Below are positions 32,904 through 41,492 of a DNA stretch of 63,299 nt, one piece after another; positions within the stretch are counted from its first letter, which is position 1, and each line of letters begins with the position of its first letter. Location of the stretch: the NCBI RefSeq assembly GCF_023806465.1, contig NZ_JAMSLS010000008.1, positions 352-63,650 of the forward strand, written 5' to 3'. This DNA is from Thermomicrobium sp. CFH 73360. GTDB taxonomy: Bacteria; Chloroflexota; Chloroflexia; Thermomicrobiales; Thermomicrobiaceae. Both the position numbers and the translations under genes were made by a program. The notes under the pieces are model-generated. The model was not told the origin of the DNA. It was given only the letters and a program-made list of their open reading frames with translations, and ran no database searches.

Positions 32904-33598
32904 CGGTGCAAAAAGAGCGAGCGAAGGAACGCGCTGCGCACTATGCGGCCTCACTGGTCGAGGATGGCATGGTGGTTGGTCTTGGCTCCGGCTCGACAGC
33001 CGAGCTGGCGGTGCGCGCGCTCGGTGAGCGCGTTCGCACCGGGCTCCGCATTGTCGGTGTGCCGACGTCACGTCGGACGGCTGCTCTTGCGCGGCGTATG
33101 GGGCTGAAACTGTGTGACCCAGAGTCCGTCGACCGGGTTGATCTGGCGATCGATGGGGCCGACGAAGTTGAAGAACGGTCGTTGGCGCTCCTCAAGGGGC
33201 GTGGAGGCGCGCTTGTCCGCGAGAAGCTAGTGGCTCGAGCCGCTCAGCGTCTTGTCATTGTGGTTGACGAGACGAAGCTGGTGCCTTGCCTGGGCGCGCG
33301 CTCTCCTGTCCCCGTCGAGGTAGTGCCGTTCGGGTGGTTCTGGTGCGCCCAGTGGCTCAAGGAACTCGGTGGGCAGCCGACGTTGCGTCGTCGACCGAAT
33401 GGTCGTCCCTACCGCTCGGACAACGGAAACCTAATACTCGACGTGCAGTTCGGGCAAATTGAGGAGCCTGAGCGGTTGGACGCACTGGTGAAGCGGTTGC
33501 CAGGTGTCGTCGACCATGGGCTCTTCCTCCACCTCGCGGATACGGTCGTGGTCGGCAGTGTGAACGACGTACGGGTACTCCGACGGTCTGCGAACTGA
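32900..33598 (+). CDS. rpiA: Ribose-5-phosphate isomerase A
   Basis: Interconverts ribose 5-phosphate and ribulose 5-phosphate. The 232-residue protein has 'GLGSGSTAELAVRALGE' (phosphate loop), 'DLAIDGADEVEERSLALLKGRGGALVREKLVA' (active site Asp, Glu and Lys) and a late 'PGVVDHGLFLHLADTVVVG'. GTG 32900 forms a 4-base overlap with the upstream transketolase subunit. With the two transketolase genes it forms a pentose phosphate operon that also supplies erythrose 4-phosphate, the substrate of the DAHP synthase at 0.9 kb. Confidence 0.95.
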   Translation: MTVQKERAKERAAHYAASLVEDGMVVGLGSGSTAELAVRALGERVRTGLRIVGVPTSRRTAALARRMGLKLCDPESVDRVDLAIDGADEVEERSLALLKGRGGALVREKLVARAAQRLVIVVDETKLVPCLGARSPVPVEVVPFGWFWCAQWLKELGGQPTLRRRPNGRPYRSDNGNLILDVQFGQIEEPERLDALVKRLPGVVDHGLFLHLADTVVVGSVNDVRVLRRSAN

Positions 33599-33787
33599 AA
33601 TACCGGCTCGCTCCAAAGCGAAGTGGACGGAGTTCCCGTTGCTTCCGTTGCCACTCCGCTGCCTGGACGTGGTGGGGCGTGAGATAAAAACGAAGGACAG
33701 AGGCGAGGAAGTCATTATTTCACCCTTGATCCATCACAAGGGGAGAGATCTGAGCCATCTTCGAGCGCGAGCGAAGTCAGCGTCCCC

Positions 33788-33816
33788 TTGGCGATTGGCG
33801 CCGGCAACGCTATAGT
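33788..33816 (+). promoter_or_regulatory. Promoter of the LysM-C39 gene
   Basis: TTGGCG (33788-33793) and TATAGT (33811-33816) are separated by 17 bases. The transcription start would fall at about 33822-33824, inside the palindrome listed next. Confidence 0.7.
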
Positions 33817-33826
33817 GTACGTACAC
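33815..33826. promoter_or_regulatory. Perfect 12-base palindrome GTGTACGTACAC at a promoter
   Basis: The palindrome overlaps the last two bases of the -10 box and spans the expected transcription start, where a repressor operator would be most effective. No regulator gene is adjacent, so the cognate protein is unknown. Confidence 0.5.
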
Positions 33827-33859
33827 ACTGTCCGTGCACGTCCACGGGAGGAGGATGCC

Positions 33860-35113
33860 GTGTCGTGCAGCTTGGTGGAGCACTACGTCAAGCGCGAGCG
33901 TTGGCGACGGCGGCAACAACTTGAGTTGGCAGCATCGGTCGAGCCCGAACCAGCAAGGTGGTTCGGCAGACGAGTTCGACAGGAAAAACCGCGGGCGCGG
34001 CGCGCCGTAGCAGGAATTCTGGCGGCGCTCACGACCCTCGCGGCACAGCGCGTGAGTGCAGCGACATTCCATGTGGTACAGCCGGGGGAGACCCTGAGCG
34101 GGATTGCTGCTCGGTATGGTGTTCCCATTGCGGAAATCGTCGTAACGAATCAGATCGTAAATCCGGATGTCATCTGGGCTGGGAGTCGGCTCGTCATCCC
34201 AGAGCGAGAGCTTGTCAGGGCACGCATCCACCGAGTGCAACCGGGTGAGACGCTCTCGGCGATTGCACGACGGTATGGTGTCTCGGTCGCTGCACTGGTC
34301 GCAGCCAATCGCCTGGCTGATCCCAATCGGATCCTGGTCGGCCAGCCCCTGGAGATCCCAGAGCGGGAGGACACGGGGCAACCCGACGAGATAGTTGGAC
34401 GTTACGTCGTGCAGCCGGGTGATACGCTGACGGCGCTGGCAGAACGATTTGGCGTCCCAGTCGGGGAGCTCGCCGTCGTCAATGGCCTGTCGGATCCAAA
34501 CCGAATTCTGGTCGGGCAGGTGTTAGTCATCCCGCGAACTGCAGGCAGTACTGTTCGTTTGCAGGGAGTGCCGGCGTACCGTCAGTCGCTGCCGCTGAGC
34601 TGCGAAGCCGCCGCCTTGAGCATGGTGACGGCGTACTGGGGGCGTCCGATTTCGGAGTGGGTCTTCATCGAGAACATGCCGCGTCACCCGAATCCGCACC
34701 GTGGTTTCCGGGGTGATATGAATGGGCAATTTGGAGGCACCGACGATTACGGCATCTATGCCGAACCCTTGGTTCCCTTGCTGCAACGCTACGGCTTTCA
34801 GGCCGAGGCCGTCTACGCGCAGGGGAACACCGAGCTTCTGAAGAGCGAACTTCGCGCCGGACGTCCAGTCGTCGTCTGGATAACGAACATGGCATCCGTG
34901 CAACCGCCGCTTGTCGAGGAATTTGAGGGCGAGCAGTTCGTGCTCGTACCGCAGGAGCACGTCGTAGTCGTGTACGGCTACGACGAAGAGCGAGTCTACG
35001 TAGCGGATCCTGGCGATGGTCAGTACCGTGCCTTCGCTTGGGAGGATTTCGTCCGTTCATGGGGTTACTTTGAGGGCATGATGCTCCGGATCCAGCCAGC
35101 TCCGTGGGGCTAG
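33860..35113 (+). CDS. LysM (three repeats) and C39-like cysteine peptidase
   Basis: A 417-residue protein with a basic N-terminal segment, a single hydrophobic helix ('AVAGILAALTTLAAQRVSAA', about residues 50-68), then three LysM repeats beginning 'HVVQPGETLSGIAARYGV', 'HRVQPGETLSAIARRYGV' and 'YVVQPGDTLTALAERFGV'. A C39-like domain (about 255-417) has the candidate triad Cys in 'LPLSCEAAALSMVTAYWG', His in 'PQEHVVVVYGYDEE' and Asp in 'YVADPGDG'. LysM repeats bind peptidoglycan, so the enzyme should act outside the membrane. GTG 33860 follows GGAGGAGG by five bases. The 3' end overlaps the convergent CopD-like gene by four bases. Confidence 0.85.
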   Translation: MSCSLVEHYVKRERWRRRQQLELAASVEPEPARWFGRRVRQEKPRARRAVAGILAALTTLAAQRVSAATFHVVQPGETLSGIAARYGVPIAEIVVTNQIVNPDVIWAGSRLVIPERELVRARIHRVQPGETLSAIARRYGVSVAALVAANRLADPNRILVGQPLEIPEREDTGQPDEIVGRYVVQPGDTLTALAERFGVPVGELAVVNGLSDPNRILVGQVLVIPRTAGSTVRLQGVPAYRQSLPLSCEAAALSMVTAYWGRPISEWVFIENMPRHPNPHRGFRGDMNGQFGGTDDYGIYAEPLVPLLQRYGFQAEAVYAQGNTELLKSELRAGRPVVVWITNMASVQPPLVEEFEGEQFVLVPQEHVVVVYGYDEERVYVADPGDGQYRAFAWEDFVRSWGYFEGMMLRIQPAPWG

Positions 35114-35607
35114 GCGACGAGTCGTGCCGAGAGAAACACGATCGCAAGCGTCAGAAGCAAGTTGAGTGCGGAGACGACAAGAGAAAGGCGGAGGAGGCGG
35201 TGATACCGCTGGCAGTCCGCTGGCTCTCGCGATTGAGCAAGAGCGGCAAGACGCGGACCGAAGATGCGACTATGCATCAGTGTGAGCAGGAGCAGGAGTG
35301 CAACGAGGAGCATTTTCGTTGCCAGAATGCGGCCGTAAGTGTTCCTTGGTTCGAGGAGTGTGCTCCAGACGACGCCTCGGTGTTCACCCGTAAGCCAGCC
35401 CGTCACGATAAGGAGTACGAGACTCACCCAGGCGAGTGGTGAAAAGCGCCGCCCGAGCGTGGCGGTGAGTGTGGTCTGCAGGCGACGGTCGAGCTCGCGG
35501 CGCAGTGCGGGTCGAACGACGAGGATGAGAAAAAGTTGCCCACCAAGCCAGAACGCCATCGCCACAAGATGGATCCATCGTACGGTTGTCCACAGCCACG
35601 CGGTCAT
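35110..35607 (-). CDS. CopD-like four-helix membrane protein
   Basis: A 165-residue protein with four membrane helices. The start 'TVRWIHLVAMAFWLGGQLF' has the His and Gly-Gly pattern of the copper resistance protein D domain. Later helices are 'LAWVSLVLLIVTGWLTG', 'LATKMLLVALLLLLTLMHSR' and 'LLRLSLVVSALNLLLTLAIVFLSA'. Proteins of this size occur alone in Chloroflexota; a role in copper or heme handling is possible by family only. ATG 35607 is preceded by GGGGG. A 7-base-pair inverted repeat, CGTGTCG/CGACACG (35641-35659), lies 34 bases upstream of the start and could be an operator. Confidence 0.72.
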   Translation of the reverse strand: MTAWLWTTVRWIHLVAMAFWLGGQLFLILVVRPALRRELDRRLQTTLTATLGRRFSPLAWVSLVLLIVTGWLTGEHRGVVWSTLLEPRNTYGRILATKMLLVALLLLLTLMHSRIFGPRLAALAQSREPADCQRYHRLLRLSLVVSALNLLLTLAIVFLSARLVA

Positions 35608-35640
35608 CGTCTACCCCCCAGTCGAGCTCCGCTGCGCATG

Positions 35641-35659
35641 CGTGTCGCGAAACGACACG
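35641..35659. promoter_or_regulatory. Inverted repeat upstream of the CopD-like gene
   Basis: CGTGTCG (35641-35647) and CGACACG (35653-35659) flank CGAAA. Its place just upstream of the CopD-like gene suggests an operator or a 5' untranslated hairpin. Confidence 0.35.
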
Positions 35660-35940
35660 AATTGTGATCCTATGGAGATCGACGTCGAGGAGCAAGAGCA
35701 ACCGAGTTCTCTTTTTCCACAAAGAGTTCGTCTCGCACGCAGGGAGAATGACGCTTCCTCAGAAAAGGCCTCTTGCGATCCTCTCGGGTCCTGCTGATCC
35801 CCAGGTTCGAGAGGAAGCGGGCGTCAGCCCCAGGGAGCGTCTTGCACAAGCCTGTCGCTTGGTGAGCGAGAGGAACGGAGAAGGAGTTCATTGTCTCAGC
35901 GTGCTTCGTGAAAAAACGGGGTGAGGGGTGTCTGGTCTCG

Positions 35941-36261
35941 ATGAGCGAGAAAGATCATGCACTCGCGGTTGGGTGCCCTGCGCGACCAGTGGCTGGAGCC
36001 GAGAGGCGGTCTTCGCTTCACCAAATCACGGCGGAGCTTGAGCGACTGCTCCAGTCTGTTGCACGTCAAGCTCTAGAGCACATGGAACGGTGGGTTGCCG
36101 TGTCCCAGAGAGGCAGCGTCCTGCGGGTGTATTCCTGCCAGATGACGTTGGATGGACGGTCGAAATCTCATTCGGAAGACGTAGAGATGGAAGAACAGGT
36201 GGAGCGTGAGACGGTAGGGTGGTGCAGAAGAAGACGCCAGGCATCTGTGAGCGAATTGTGA
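35941..36261 (+). CDS. Possible small hypothetical protein
   Basis: A 106-codon frame starting at ATG 35941. The middle 'ITAELERLLQSVARQALEHMERWVAVSQRGSVLRVYS' is a plausible amphipathic helix followed by a strand, but the ends are low-complexity, and GGTGAGGGG is rather far (about 12 bases) from the start. It lies alone in the 870-base gap between the CopD-like gene and pntAA. No other gene, RNA or repeat was recognised in the gap. Confidence 0.28.
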   Translation: MSEKDHALAVGCPARPVAGAERRSSLHQITAELERLLQSVARQALEHMERWVAVSQRGSVLRVYSCQMTLDGRSKSHSEDVEMEEQVERETVGWCRRRRQASVSEL

Positions 36262-36479
36262 TGACTGAAGAGCACCGGGACTAGCAAGAGGGAAAACTTC
36301 TATGGAAAAGTCCATTCGTTCGTCAATACTGGACGGTCCTTGACTGGTTCGGCGGAGGGCGACTAGAGTTAGCTGAGATGCTGCGTATCCACTCGGGCTG
36401 TGGCTCGAGCCCGAGAAAAGACAATATAGAGAGCGTGGGCGGTCGTGTAGCGGACGTGCTCGACGAAAGGGCGGCGGCG

Positions 36480-37640
36480 GTGCAGCAGGTTTCGAGCGAT
36501 CCCCTTCGGACCATTGGCATTCCCCGAGAACGGGTACCCCGAGAGCGACGGGTGGCAGCGACGCCTGAAACGGTGAAACGGTTCAGGCGACTCGGGTTTC
36601 GGGTTTTGGTTGAGCGTGAAGCAGGGCTGGCCGCGGGATTTACGGACGACGAGTACGCCGAAGCGGGTGCGGAGCTCGTCGAAACAGGACCTGATGTGTA
36701 CCAGCGTACCGACATTGTCCTGAAGGTCCAACGGCCCTTGCCGGAGGAAGTCGAGCTGCTCCGTTCAGGGCAAGTCGTCATCGGTTTCCTCCAGCCACTC
36801 ATCGCACCGGAGCTTGTCGTTGCGCTGGCAGAACGGGGAGTCATCGCGGTCAGTATGGATACGATCCCGCGTATTACGCGGGCACAGCCGATGGACGCCT
36901 TGTCGTCGATGAGCACGGTTGCGGGGTACAAAGCTGTTTTACTCGCGGCGAACGAGCTGCCGAAGTTTTTCCCACTGATGATGACGGCGGCGGGAACAAT
37001 TCGTCCTGCCAAAGTGCTTGTCCTCGGAGCTGGAGTGGCAGGACTGCAAGCGATCGCAACGGCGCGGCGTCTTGGTGCGCTGGTCGAAGCGTTCGACACG
37101 CGGCCGGTGGTGAAAGAGCAGGTGGAGAGCCTTGGGGCGAAGTTCCTCGAACTCGGCGTGACGACTGAAGAGGTCGGAGGGTACGCGAAAGAACTCGCGG
37201 AAGAGCATCTGCGCCGAGAACAGGAGCTGATCCACAACCACTGTCTGGAAGCAGATGTGGTGATCACGACGGCGCTCGTCCCGGGGCGGCGTGCCCCATT
37301 GCTGATCCGTGAGGAGACGGTGCGCCAAATGCGGCCACGGTCAGTGATCGTGGACCTTGCGGCGGAAATGGGGGGGAACTGCGAACTCACCGTACCTGGT
37401 GAGACAATCGTGCGCCATGGGGTCACGATCATGGGCCCGCTCAATCTCCCGAGCGAGATGGCGTTCACAGCAAGTCAAATGTACGCGCGGAATGTGGCTG
37501 CCTTGCTCGAGCACCTTGCGCCGAAGGGCGAGTTCGCGTGGAACTTCGAGGATGAAATCACCCGGGGCGTTGTTCTGACCAAGGATGGCCAGATCCTGCA
37601 CGGCCCAACGCTCGAGCGACTGAAGGAGGAAGTGCGGTGA
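36480..37640 (+). CDS. pntAA: Proton-translocating NAD(P) transhydrogenase subunit alpha 1
   Basis: The NAD(H)-binding soluble subunit (dI) of the enzyme that uses proton motive force to make NADPH from NADH. In 386 residues it has the N-terminal 'IGIPRERVPRERRVAATPETV', the Rossmann motif 'KVLVLGAGVAGLQAIATARRLGA', 'TALVPGRRAPLLIREE', 'VDLAAEMGGNCELT' and 'MYARNVAALLEHL'. The frame is open to ATG 36378, but GTG 36480 gives the normal length of Rhodospirillum-type PntAA; the start is uncertain. The stop overlaps pntAB (GTGA, 37637-37640). Confidence 0.92.
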   Translation: MQQVSSDPLRTIGIPRERVPRERRVAATPETVKRFRRLGFRVLVEREAGLAAGFTDDEYAEAGAELVETGPDVYQRTDIVLKVQRPLPEEVELLRSGQVVIGFLQPLIAPELVVALAERGVIAVSMDTIPRITRAQPMDALSSMSTVAGYKAVLLAANELPKFFPLMMTAAGTIRPAKVLVLGAGVAGLQAIATARRLGALVEAFDTRPVVKEQVESLGAKFLELGVTTEEVGGYAKELAEEHLRREQELIHNHCLEADVVITTALVPGRRAPLLIREETVRQMRPRSVIVDLAAEMGGNCELTVPGETIVRHGVTIMGPLNLPSEMAFTASQMYARNVAALLEHLAPKGEFAWNFEDEITRGVVLTKDGQILHGPTLERLKEEVR

Positions 37641-37990
37641 ATCAGGAACTGCTGCTCGGTCTCTATGTCCTTATGCTCACGATTTTTCTCGGTTTTGAAG
37701 TTATTTCTCGTGTTCCCACCTTGCTTCACACACCCCTCATGTCTGGAACGAACGCTATCCATGGGATTGTCTTGCTGGGTGGGATCCTTGTCGCGGGAAC
37801 GGCTGAGAACACGCTGACGCTCTTGCTGGGTCTCCTGGGTTGTCTCTTCGGAGCTGGCAACCTCTTCGGTGGAATTGTCGTCACGGATCGGATGCTCGAG
37901 ATGTTCAAGAAGAAGGAGCCGGCGGCCACGGCGGCGGAAGCGCCGGCGCCGGCTGCGGTGCGTGAGAAGGAAGTGGTGGGGCAGCGGTGA
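37637..37990 (+). CDS. pntAB: NAD(P) transhydrogenase subunit alpha 2
   Basis: A 117-residue membrane subunit with three helices, beginning 'LLGLYVLMLTIFLGFEVISRVPTLLHTPLMSGTNAIHGIVLLGG', which carries the diagnostic SGTNAIHG. It forms part of the proton channel (dII) together with PntB. The C-terminal tail is an Ala/Pro/Glu-rich extension. GTG 37637 and the overlapping stop codons (GTGA at both ends) show tight coupling within pntAA-pntAB-pntB. Confidence 0.94.
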   Translation: MNQELLLGLYVLMLTIFLGFEVISRVPTLLHTPLMSGTNAIHGIVLLGGILVAGTAENTLTLLLGLLGCLFGAGNLFGGIVVTDRMLEMFKKKEPAATAAEAPAPAAVREKEVVGQR

Positions 37991-39390
37991 TCGAGAACCT
38001 GCGTGACGCGATCATCGATCTTGCGTATCTCGCCTGTGCGATTGGAATCATCCTTGGTCTCAAGCGGCTGAGTTCGCCGCGCACAGCGCGCTCCGGTAAC
38101 CAACTCGTTGCGGCCGGACTCCTCGTTGCGGTTGCCGTGACTTTACTCGATCCACACCTTCATTGGCGACCCGCCAATATCGCGGTCATCCTTGTCGGTA
38201 CCGTCGTGGGTGCCGCTGGGTCGATCTACTTGGCTCGCGTGGTTCCGATGACGGCCATGCCACAGATGGTGGCGCTGTTCAATGGCATGGGCGGCGCAAC
38301 TGCTGCACTGGTTGCGGTTGCAGAGTTTCAGCGTTTTGTCGCCAGTGGCGCAGTGACCAGCGGTGAGCGCGCATCCGTCGCCTTCGGAACCACCGTGGGA
38401 GCGATCGCTTTTACCGGGAGTGTGATCGCATTCTTGAAACTGCAAGAGCTGATGACCGGGCGGCCGGTGCGCTTCCCGCTGCAGATTCCCGTCAATGTCG
38501 CGGTTGCGGCCGGAATTGTGGCGATGTGGATCTGGTTACTGGGGTTCGCTGGCTCGACCCCGAGCGTCTGGATCATGTTTGGTCTGGCGCTCCTCTTTGG
38601 CATTTTGCTTGTGCTCCCCGTTGGTGGTGCCGATATGCCGGTAGTCATCTCGGTTCTGAACTCGATGACTGGCCTGGCAGCTGCTGCCGCGGGGTTTGTC
38701 CTTGAGAACCAGATCCTCGTTGTTGCGGGTGCGCTGGTGGGCGCTTCGGGTTCGCTGCTCACCATCTTGATGAGCCGCGCCATGAACCGCTCACTTGCCA
38801 ATGTGCTCTTCGGAGCGTACCGTGCCCGTGCGGCCGGTGCGGCCGTCGGTGAAGCCAAACCGATTCGCGAAACCACGGTTGACGATGCGGCAGTACTTCT
38901 TGCATATGCCAATCTCGTCATTATTGTTCCGGGTTATGGGTTGGCCGTAGCACAGGCGCAGCACGAACTTGCGGAGCTTGCTAACGAACTCGAAAAGCGT
39001 GGCGTTGGGGTGAAGTTTGCAATCCACCCGGTGGCTGGTCGTATGCCGGGACATATGAATGTGCTGTTGGCTGAAGCCAACATTCCCTATGACAAGTTGT
39101 ACGAAATGGAGCAAATCAACGAGGAATTCCAGCGTGCAGATGTCGCGCTCGTTGTGGGCGCAAATGACGTTGTCAATCCAGCGGCGCGGACGGATCCCTC
39201 CAGCCCCCTCTACGGCATGCCGATTCTGAATGCTGATCAGGCAAAGAACATTCTCGTGTTGAAGCGGAGCATGCGTCCAGGCTTTGCCGGTGTGGAGAAC
39301 GAGCTCTTCCACATGCCGCAGACGCGCATGCTGTTCGGAGACGCAAAGGAAACGCTCAAGCGTCTCGTGGAAGCGGTCAAAACGGTTTGA
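37987..39390 (+). CDS. pntB: NAD(P) transhydrogenase subunit beta
   Basis: A 467-residue subunit: about nine membrane helices ('VVPMTAMPQMVALFNGMGG', 'LPVGGADMPVVISVLNSMTGL') followed by the NADP(H)-binding domain ('IIVPGYGLAVAQAQHELAEL', 'FAIHPVAGRMPGHMNVLLAE', 'VGANDVVNPAARTDP'). It completes the three-subunit transhydrogenase. GTG 37987 overlaps the pntAB stop. An intrinsic terminator follows at 39411-39446. Confidence 0.95.
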   Translation: MIENLRDAIIDLAYLACAIGIILGLKRLSSPRTARSGNQLVAAGLLVAVAVTLLDPHLHWRPANIAVILVGTVVGAAGSIYLARVVPMTAMPQMVALFNGMGGATAALVAVAEFQRFVASGAVTSGERASVAFGTTVGAIAFTGSVIAFLKLQELMTGRPVRFPLQIPVNVAVAAGIVAMWIWLLGFAGSTPSVWIMFGLALLFGILLVLPVGGADMPVVISVLNSMTGLAAAAAGFVLENQILVVAGALVGASGSLLTILMSRAMNRSLANVLFGAYRARAAGAAVGEAKPIRETTVDDAAVLLAYANLVIIVPGYGLAVAQAQHELAELANELEKRGVGVKFAIHPVAGRMPGHMNVLLAEANIPYDKLYEMEQINEEFQRADVALVVGANDVVNPAARTDPSSPLYGMPILNADQAKNILVLKRSMRPGFAGVENELFHMPQTRMLFGDAKETLKRLVEAVKTV

Positions 39391-39410
39391 CGTCGGAGTA
39401 CTTGTGGAGG

Positions 39411-39446
39411 ACGGCCCAGCCGGAAGCATCGCTGGGCCGTTCTTGC
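39411..39446 (+). terminator. Intrinsic terminator after pntB
   Basis: ACGGCCCAGC (39411-39420) pairs perfectly with GCTGGGCCGT (39431-39440) around a 10-base loop, followed by TTCTTG. It lies 20 bases past the pntB stop. Confidence 0.8.
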
Positions 39447-39738
39447 CTCTCTGGTTGGTTGACGCTCCGATGTGCCAACACGGACAACGTTCTCGCGAGA
39501 GTCGACGCAAAGAGGGTCAGCGGCCGGACAGGGCAACAAGGATCTTGCGTCTCGTCGCGTGCCTCCAGCTGGCTCTGCGAAGAGGGGCGAGTCGTCAGTG
39601 CTTGGCTGACTCCCATGCGTCTAGGGAGCGGCGATGGAAGTGTTATTGCCGACGAACTCACACAAGTTCACCCTTTGTCACAAGGTTGCTCTCGCGGTCG
39701 TACCAGTGAAGCTCGGCGAAGGAAAGGGGTAATTGGGG
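39447..39738. other. Intergenic stretch before the AhpD-like gene
   Basis: No gene or RNA recognised. It should contain the promoter of the downstream gene, but I see no strong -35/-10 pair. Confidence 0.4.
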
Positions 39739-40107
39739 ATGAGTGGTGAGAACCGGTTGGAACGGTTCCGAGCCTACCGAGCTCGGATGAACCAGCGAAT
39801 CAGCGAGTTGGGGCATCGGGAGATGAACCGCTTCTTTGCCTTGGATAGCGCGACGTATCGGGACGGAGCACTCGATGCCCGGACCAAGGAACTCCTCGGT
39901 CTAGTGGCTTCGCTCGTCCTACGGTGCAACGATTGTGTCGAATATCACCTAGACCGTTGCGTGGAACTCGGATGGTCAGAGAGCGAACTCACTGACGCCA
40001 TGCAGGTGGCACTCATGGTAGGTGGAAGCATTGTGATCCCACATGTGCGTCACGCGGTGGAGACACTCGACCTTCTGCGCGCCGAGAAGGAGCAGCGTCT
40101 GTCCTGA
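39739..40107 (+). CDS. Carboxymuconolactone decarboxylase/AhpD-like protein
   Basis: A 122-residue all-helical protein of the CMD/AhpD family. The CXXC-plus-His motif of the peroxidase-type members is present in 'LRCNDCVEYHLDRCVELG', preceded by 'LDARTKELLGLVASLV' and followed by 'EALMVGG'-type residues (here 'MQVALMVGGSIVIPHVRHAVE'). The Cys pair suggests an alkylhydroperoxidase or thiol-disulfide role rather than ring-cleavage decarboxylation. ATG 39739 has AAAGGGG upstream. It is a single gene 83 bases before the S41 protease. Confidence 0.85.
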   Translation: MSGENRLERFRAYRARMNQRISELGHREMNRFFALDSATYRDGALDARTKELLGLVASLVLRCNDCVEYHLDRCVELGWSESELTDAMQVALMVGGSIVIPHVRHAVETLDLLRAEKEQRLS

Positions 40108-40190
40108 AGGCCACGGGAAGCCAAAGTCCGCATGGTGACTGGCTATGCTTGTGCCCGTGGTTGTGGATCCCCCTCTCGTGGAGGCGAAGC

Positions 40191-41492
40191 GTGCAAACAA
40201 CAAATGGTAACAAGAACCGGGCACGGCCACCGGCACCGCAAGGGCCCTGGATTCTGATCTCGCTGGCGCTCTTCCTCGCCGGACTTTTGATCGGGCAGGC
40301 ATGGCGGGAACCACTGGCTCCAGTAACTACTGCTGCCGAGGTGCCGACGCCCGTCGCGATCTTCAACGAGGCCTGGACGCTACTTTATGAGCACTATGTC
40401 GATCCGGCAGCGCTTGATGATAAGCGTCTTCTTGCTGGCGCGCTGCGAGGGCTTGCCGATGCAGTAGGGGACAATGGTCATACACGGTATCTCACTCCGG
40501 AGGAGCTTGCACAACACAGCGAGCAGCTTGCTGGCGAATATGCTGGGGTCGGCATCGAGATCGAAGAGCGAGACGGGCTTATCGTCGTCCGTGATGTCTT
40601 TGAAGGGTCGCCTGCGCAGCGGGCGGGTATTGAGGTCGGTGATGTCCTCGTTGCTGTGGACGGACTCCCGGTCAAAGAGCTTGGTCTGGATGGTGTGGTG
40701 CAGCATGTTCGTGGAGCAGAAGGGACTCCAGTGACCTTGACACTTGAACGACCACGTGATGGCCAAACGTTCGAAGTCACCCTCGTGCGTGCCAAGGTTC
40801 GGGCGCCGTTAGTACGCTGGGCGCTCCTGCCCGAGCAGGTTGGCGTGTTGCGAATCAGCTCGTTCTCGACCGGGGCAACGGACGGAGCGCGCGCAGCTCT
40901 GACGCAACTGGAGGAGCTCGGCGTGCGTGGCCTCATCCTTGATCTCCGCGGGAATCCTGGGGGACTGGTGGATGAGGCAGTCAACGTGAGCGGACTGTTC
41001 TTGCCGCCAGATACGGTTGTCTTTCGGTCACGTGACCGGAGCGGGAATGAGACGACGTACCGGACGAAGCCGGACAGCCAGCCGACCACGCTCCCGCTGG
41101 TCGTTCTTGTGGATCGCGACTCCGCCTCAGCGGCGGAGATTGTCGCCGGAGCTCTCCAGGACTATCGTCGTGCCCGGATCGTCGGCGAACGCACGTTTGG
41201 CACGGGGACGGTGCTCATCGAATTCCGGTTGCAGGACGGGTCTGCACTCCTTATCGGCACCCAAATCTGGGTAACGCCGAACGGTCGGGTTATTTGGCGG
41301 AACGGGATTGAACCAGACGTGCCAGTAACACTCGGGCCGAACGAGATGCCTCTGGTTCCTCGGAATGGCCAGCTCCTGACGAAAGATGATCTCCAAACCG
41401 ATGCCCAATTGACGGCGGCCTGGCAGCTTTTGAACGGTGGAGATTCTGTACAGACTGCGGTGGTGGGTCCGGAGTGCGCCGGATGTCGCTGA
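40191..41492 (+). CDS. S41 family C-terminal processing protease, catalytic Lys replaced
   Basis: A 433-residue exported protease-like protein: N-terminal anchor ('WILISLALFLAGLLIGQA'), a helical N-domain ('DPAALDDKRLLAGALRGL'), a PDZ domain ('GVGIEIEERDGLIVVRDVFEGSPAQRAGIEVGDVLVAVDG') and the S41 domain. The nucleophile Ser is present in 'LVDRDSASAAEIVAGALQD' (Ser 311). Where CtpA enzymes have GxTFGKGxV with the general-base Lys, this one has 'GERTFGTGTV' (Thr 338, codon 41202-41204). GTG 40191 follows GTGGAGG. The stop overlaps the DUF309 start. It may be inactive or use a different base; some Chloroflexota relatives may share the change. Confidence 0.88.
   Translation: MQTTNGNKNRARPPAPQGPWILISLALFLAGLLIGQAWREPLAPVTTAAEVPTPVAIFNEAWTLLYEHYVDPAALDDKRLLAGALRGLADAVGDNGHTRYLTPEELAQHSEQLAGEYAGVGIEIEERDGLIVVRDVFEGSPAQRAGIEVGDVLVAVDGLPVKELGLDGVVQHVRGAEGTPVTLTLERPRDGQTFEVTLVRAKVRAPLVRWALLPEQVGVLRISSFSTGATDGARAALTQLEELGVRGLILDLRGNPGGLVDEAVNVSGLFLPPDTVVFRSRDRSGNETTYRTKPDSQPTTLPLVVLVDRDSASAAEIVAGALQDYRRARIVGERTFGTGTVLIEFRLQDGSALLIGTQIWVTPNGRVIWRNGIEPDVPVTLGPNEMPLVPRNGQLLTKDDLQTDAQLTAAWQLLNGGDSVQTAVVGPECAGCR

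Noticed and set aside
39660-39690. Possible second Rex site near GTTCACCCTTTGTCACAA
   Set aside because: Only the right half (TCACAA) fits; the left half does not match TTGTGA at the required spacing.
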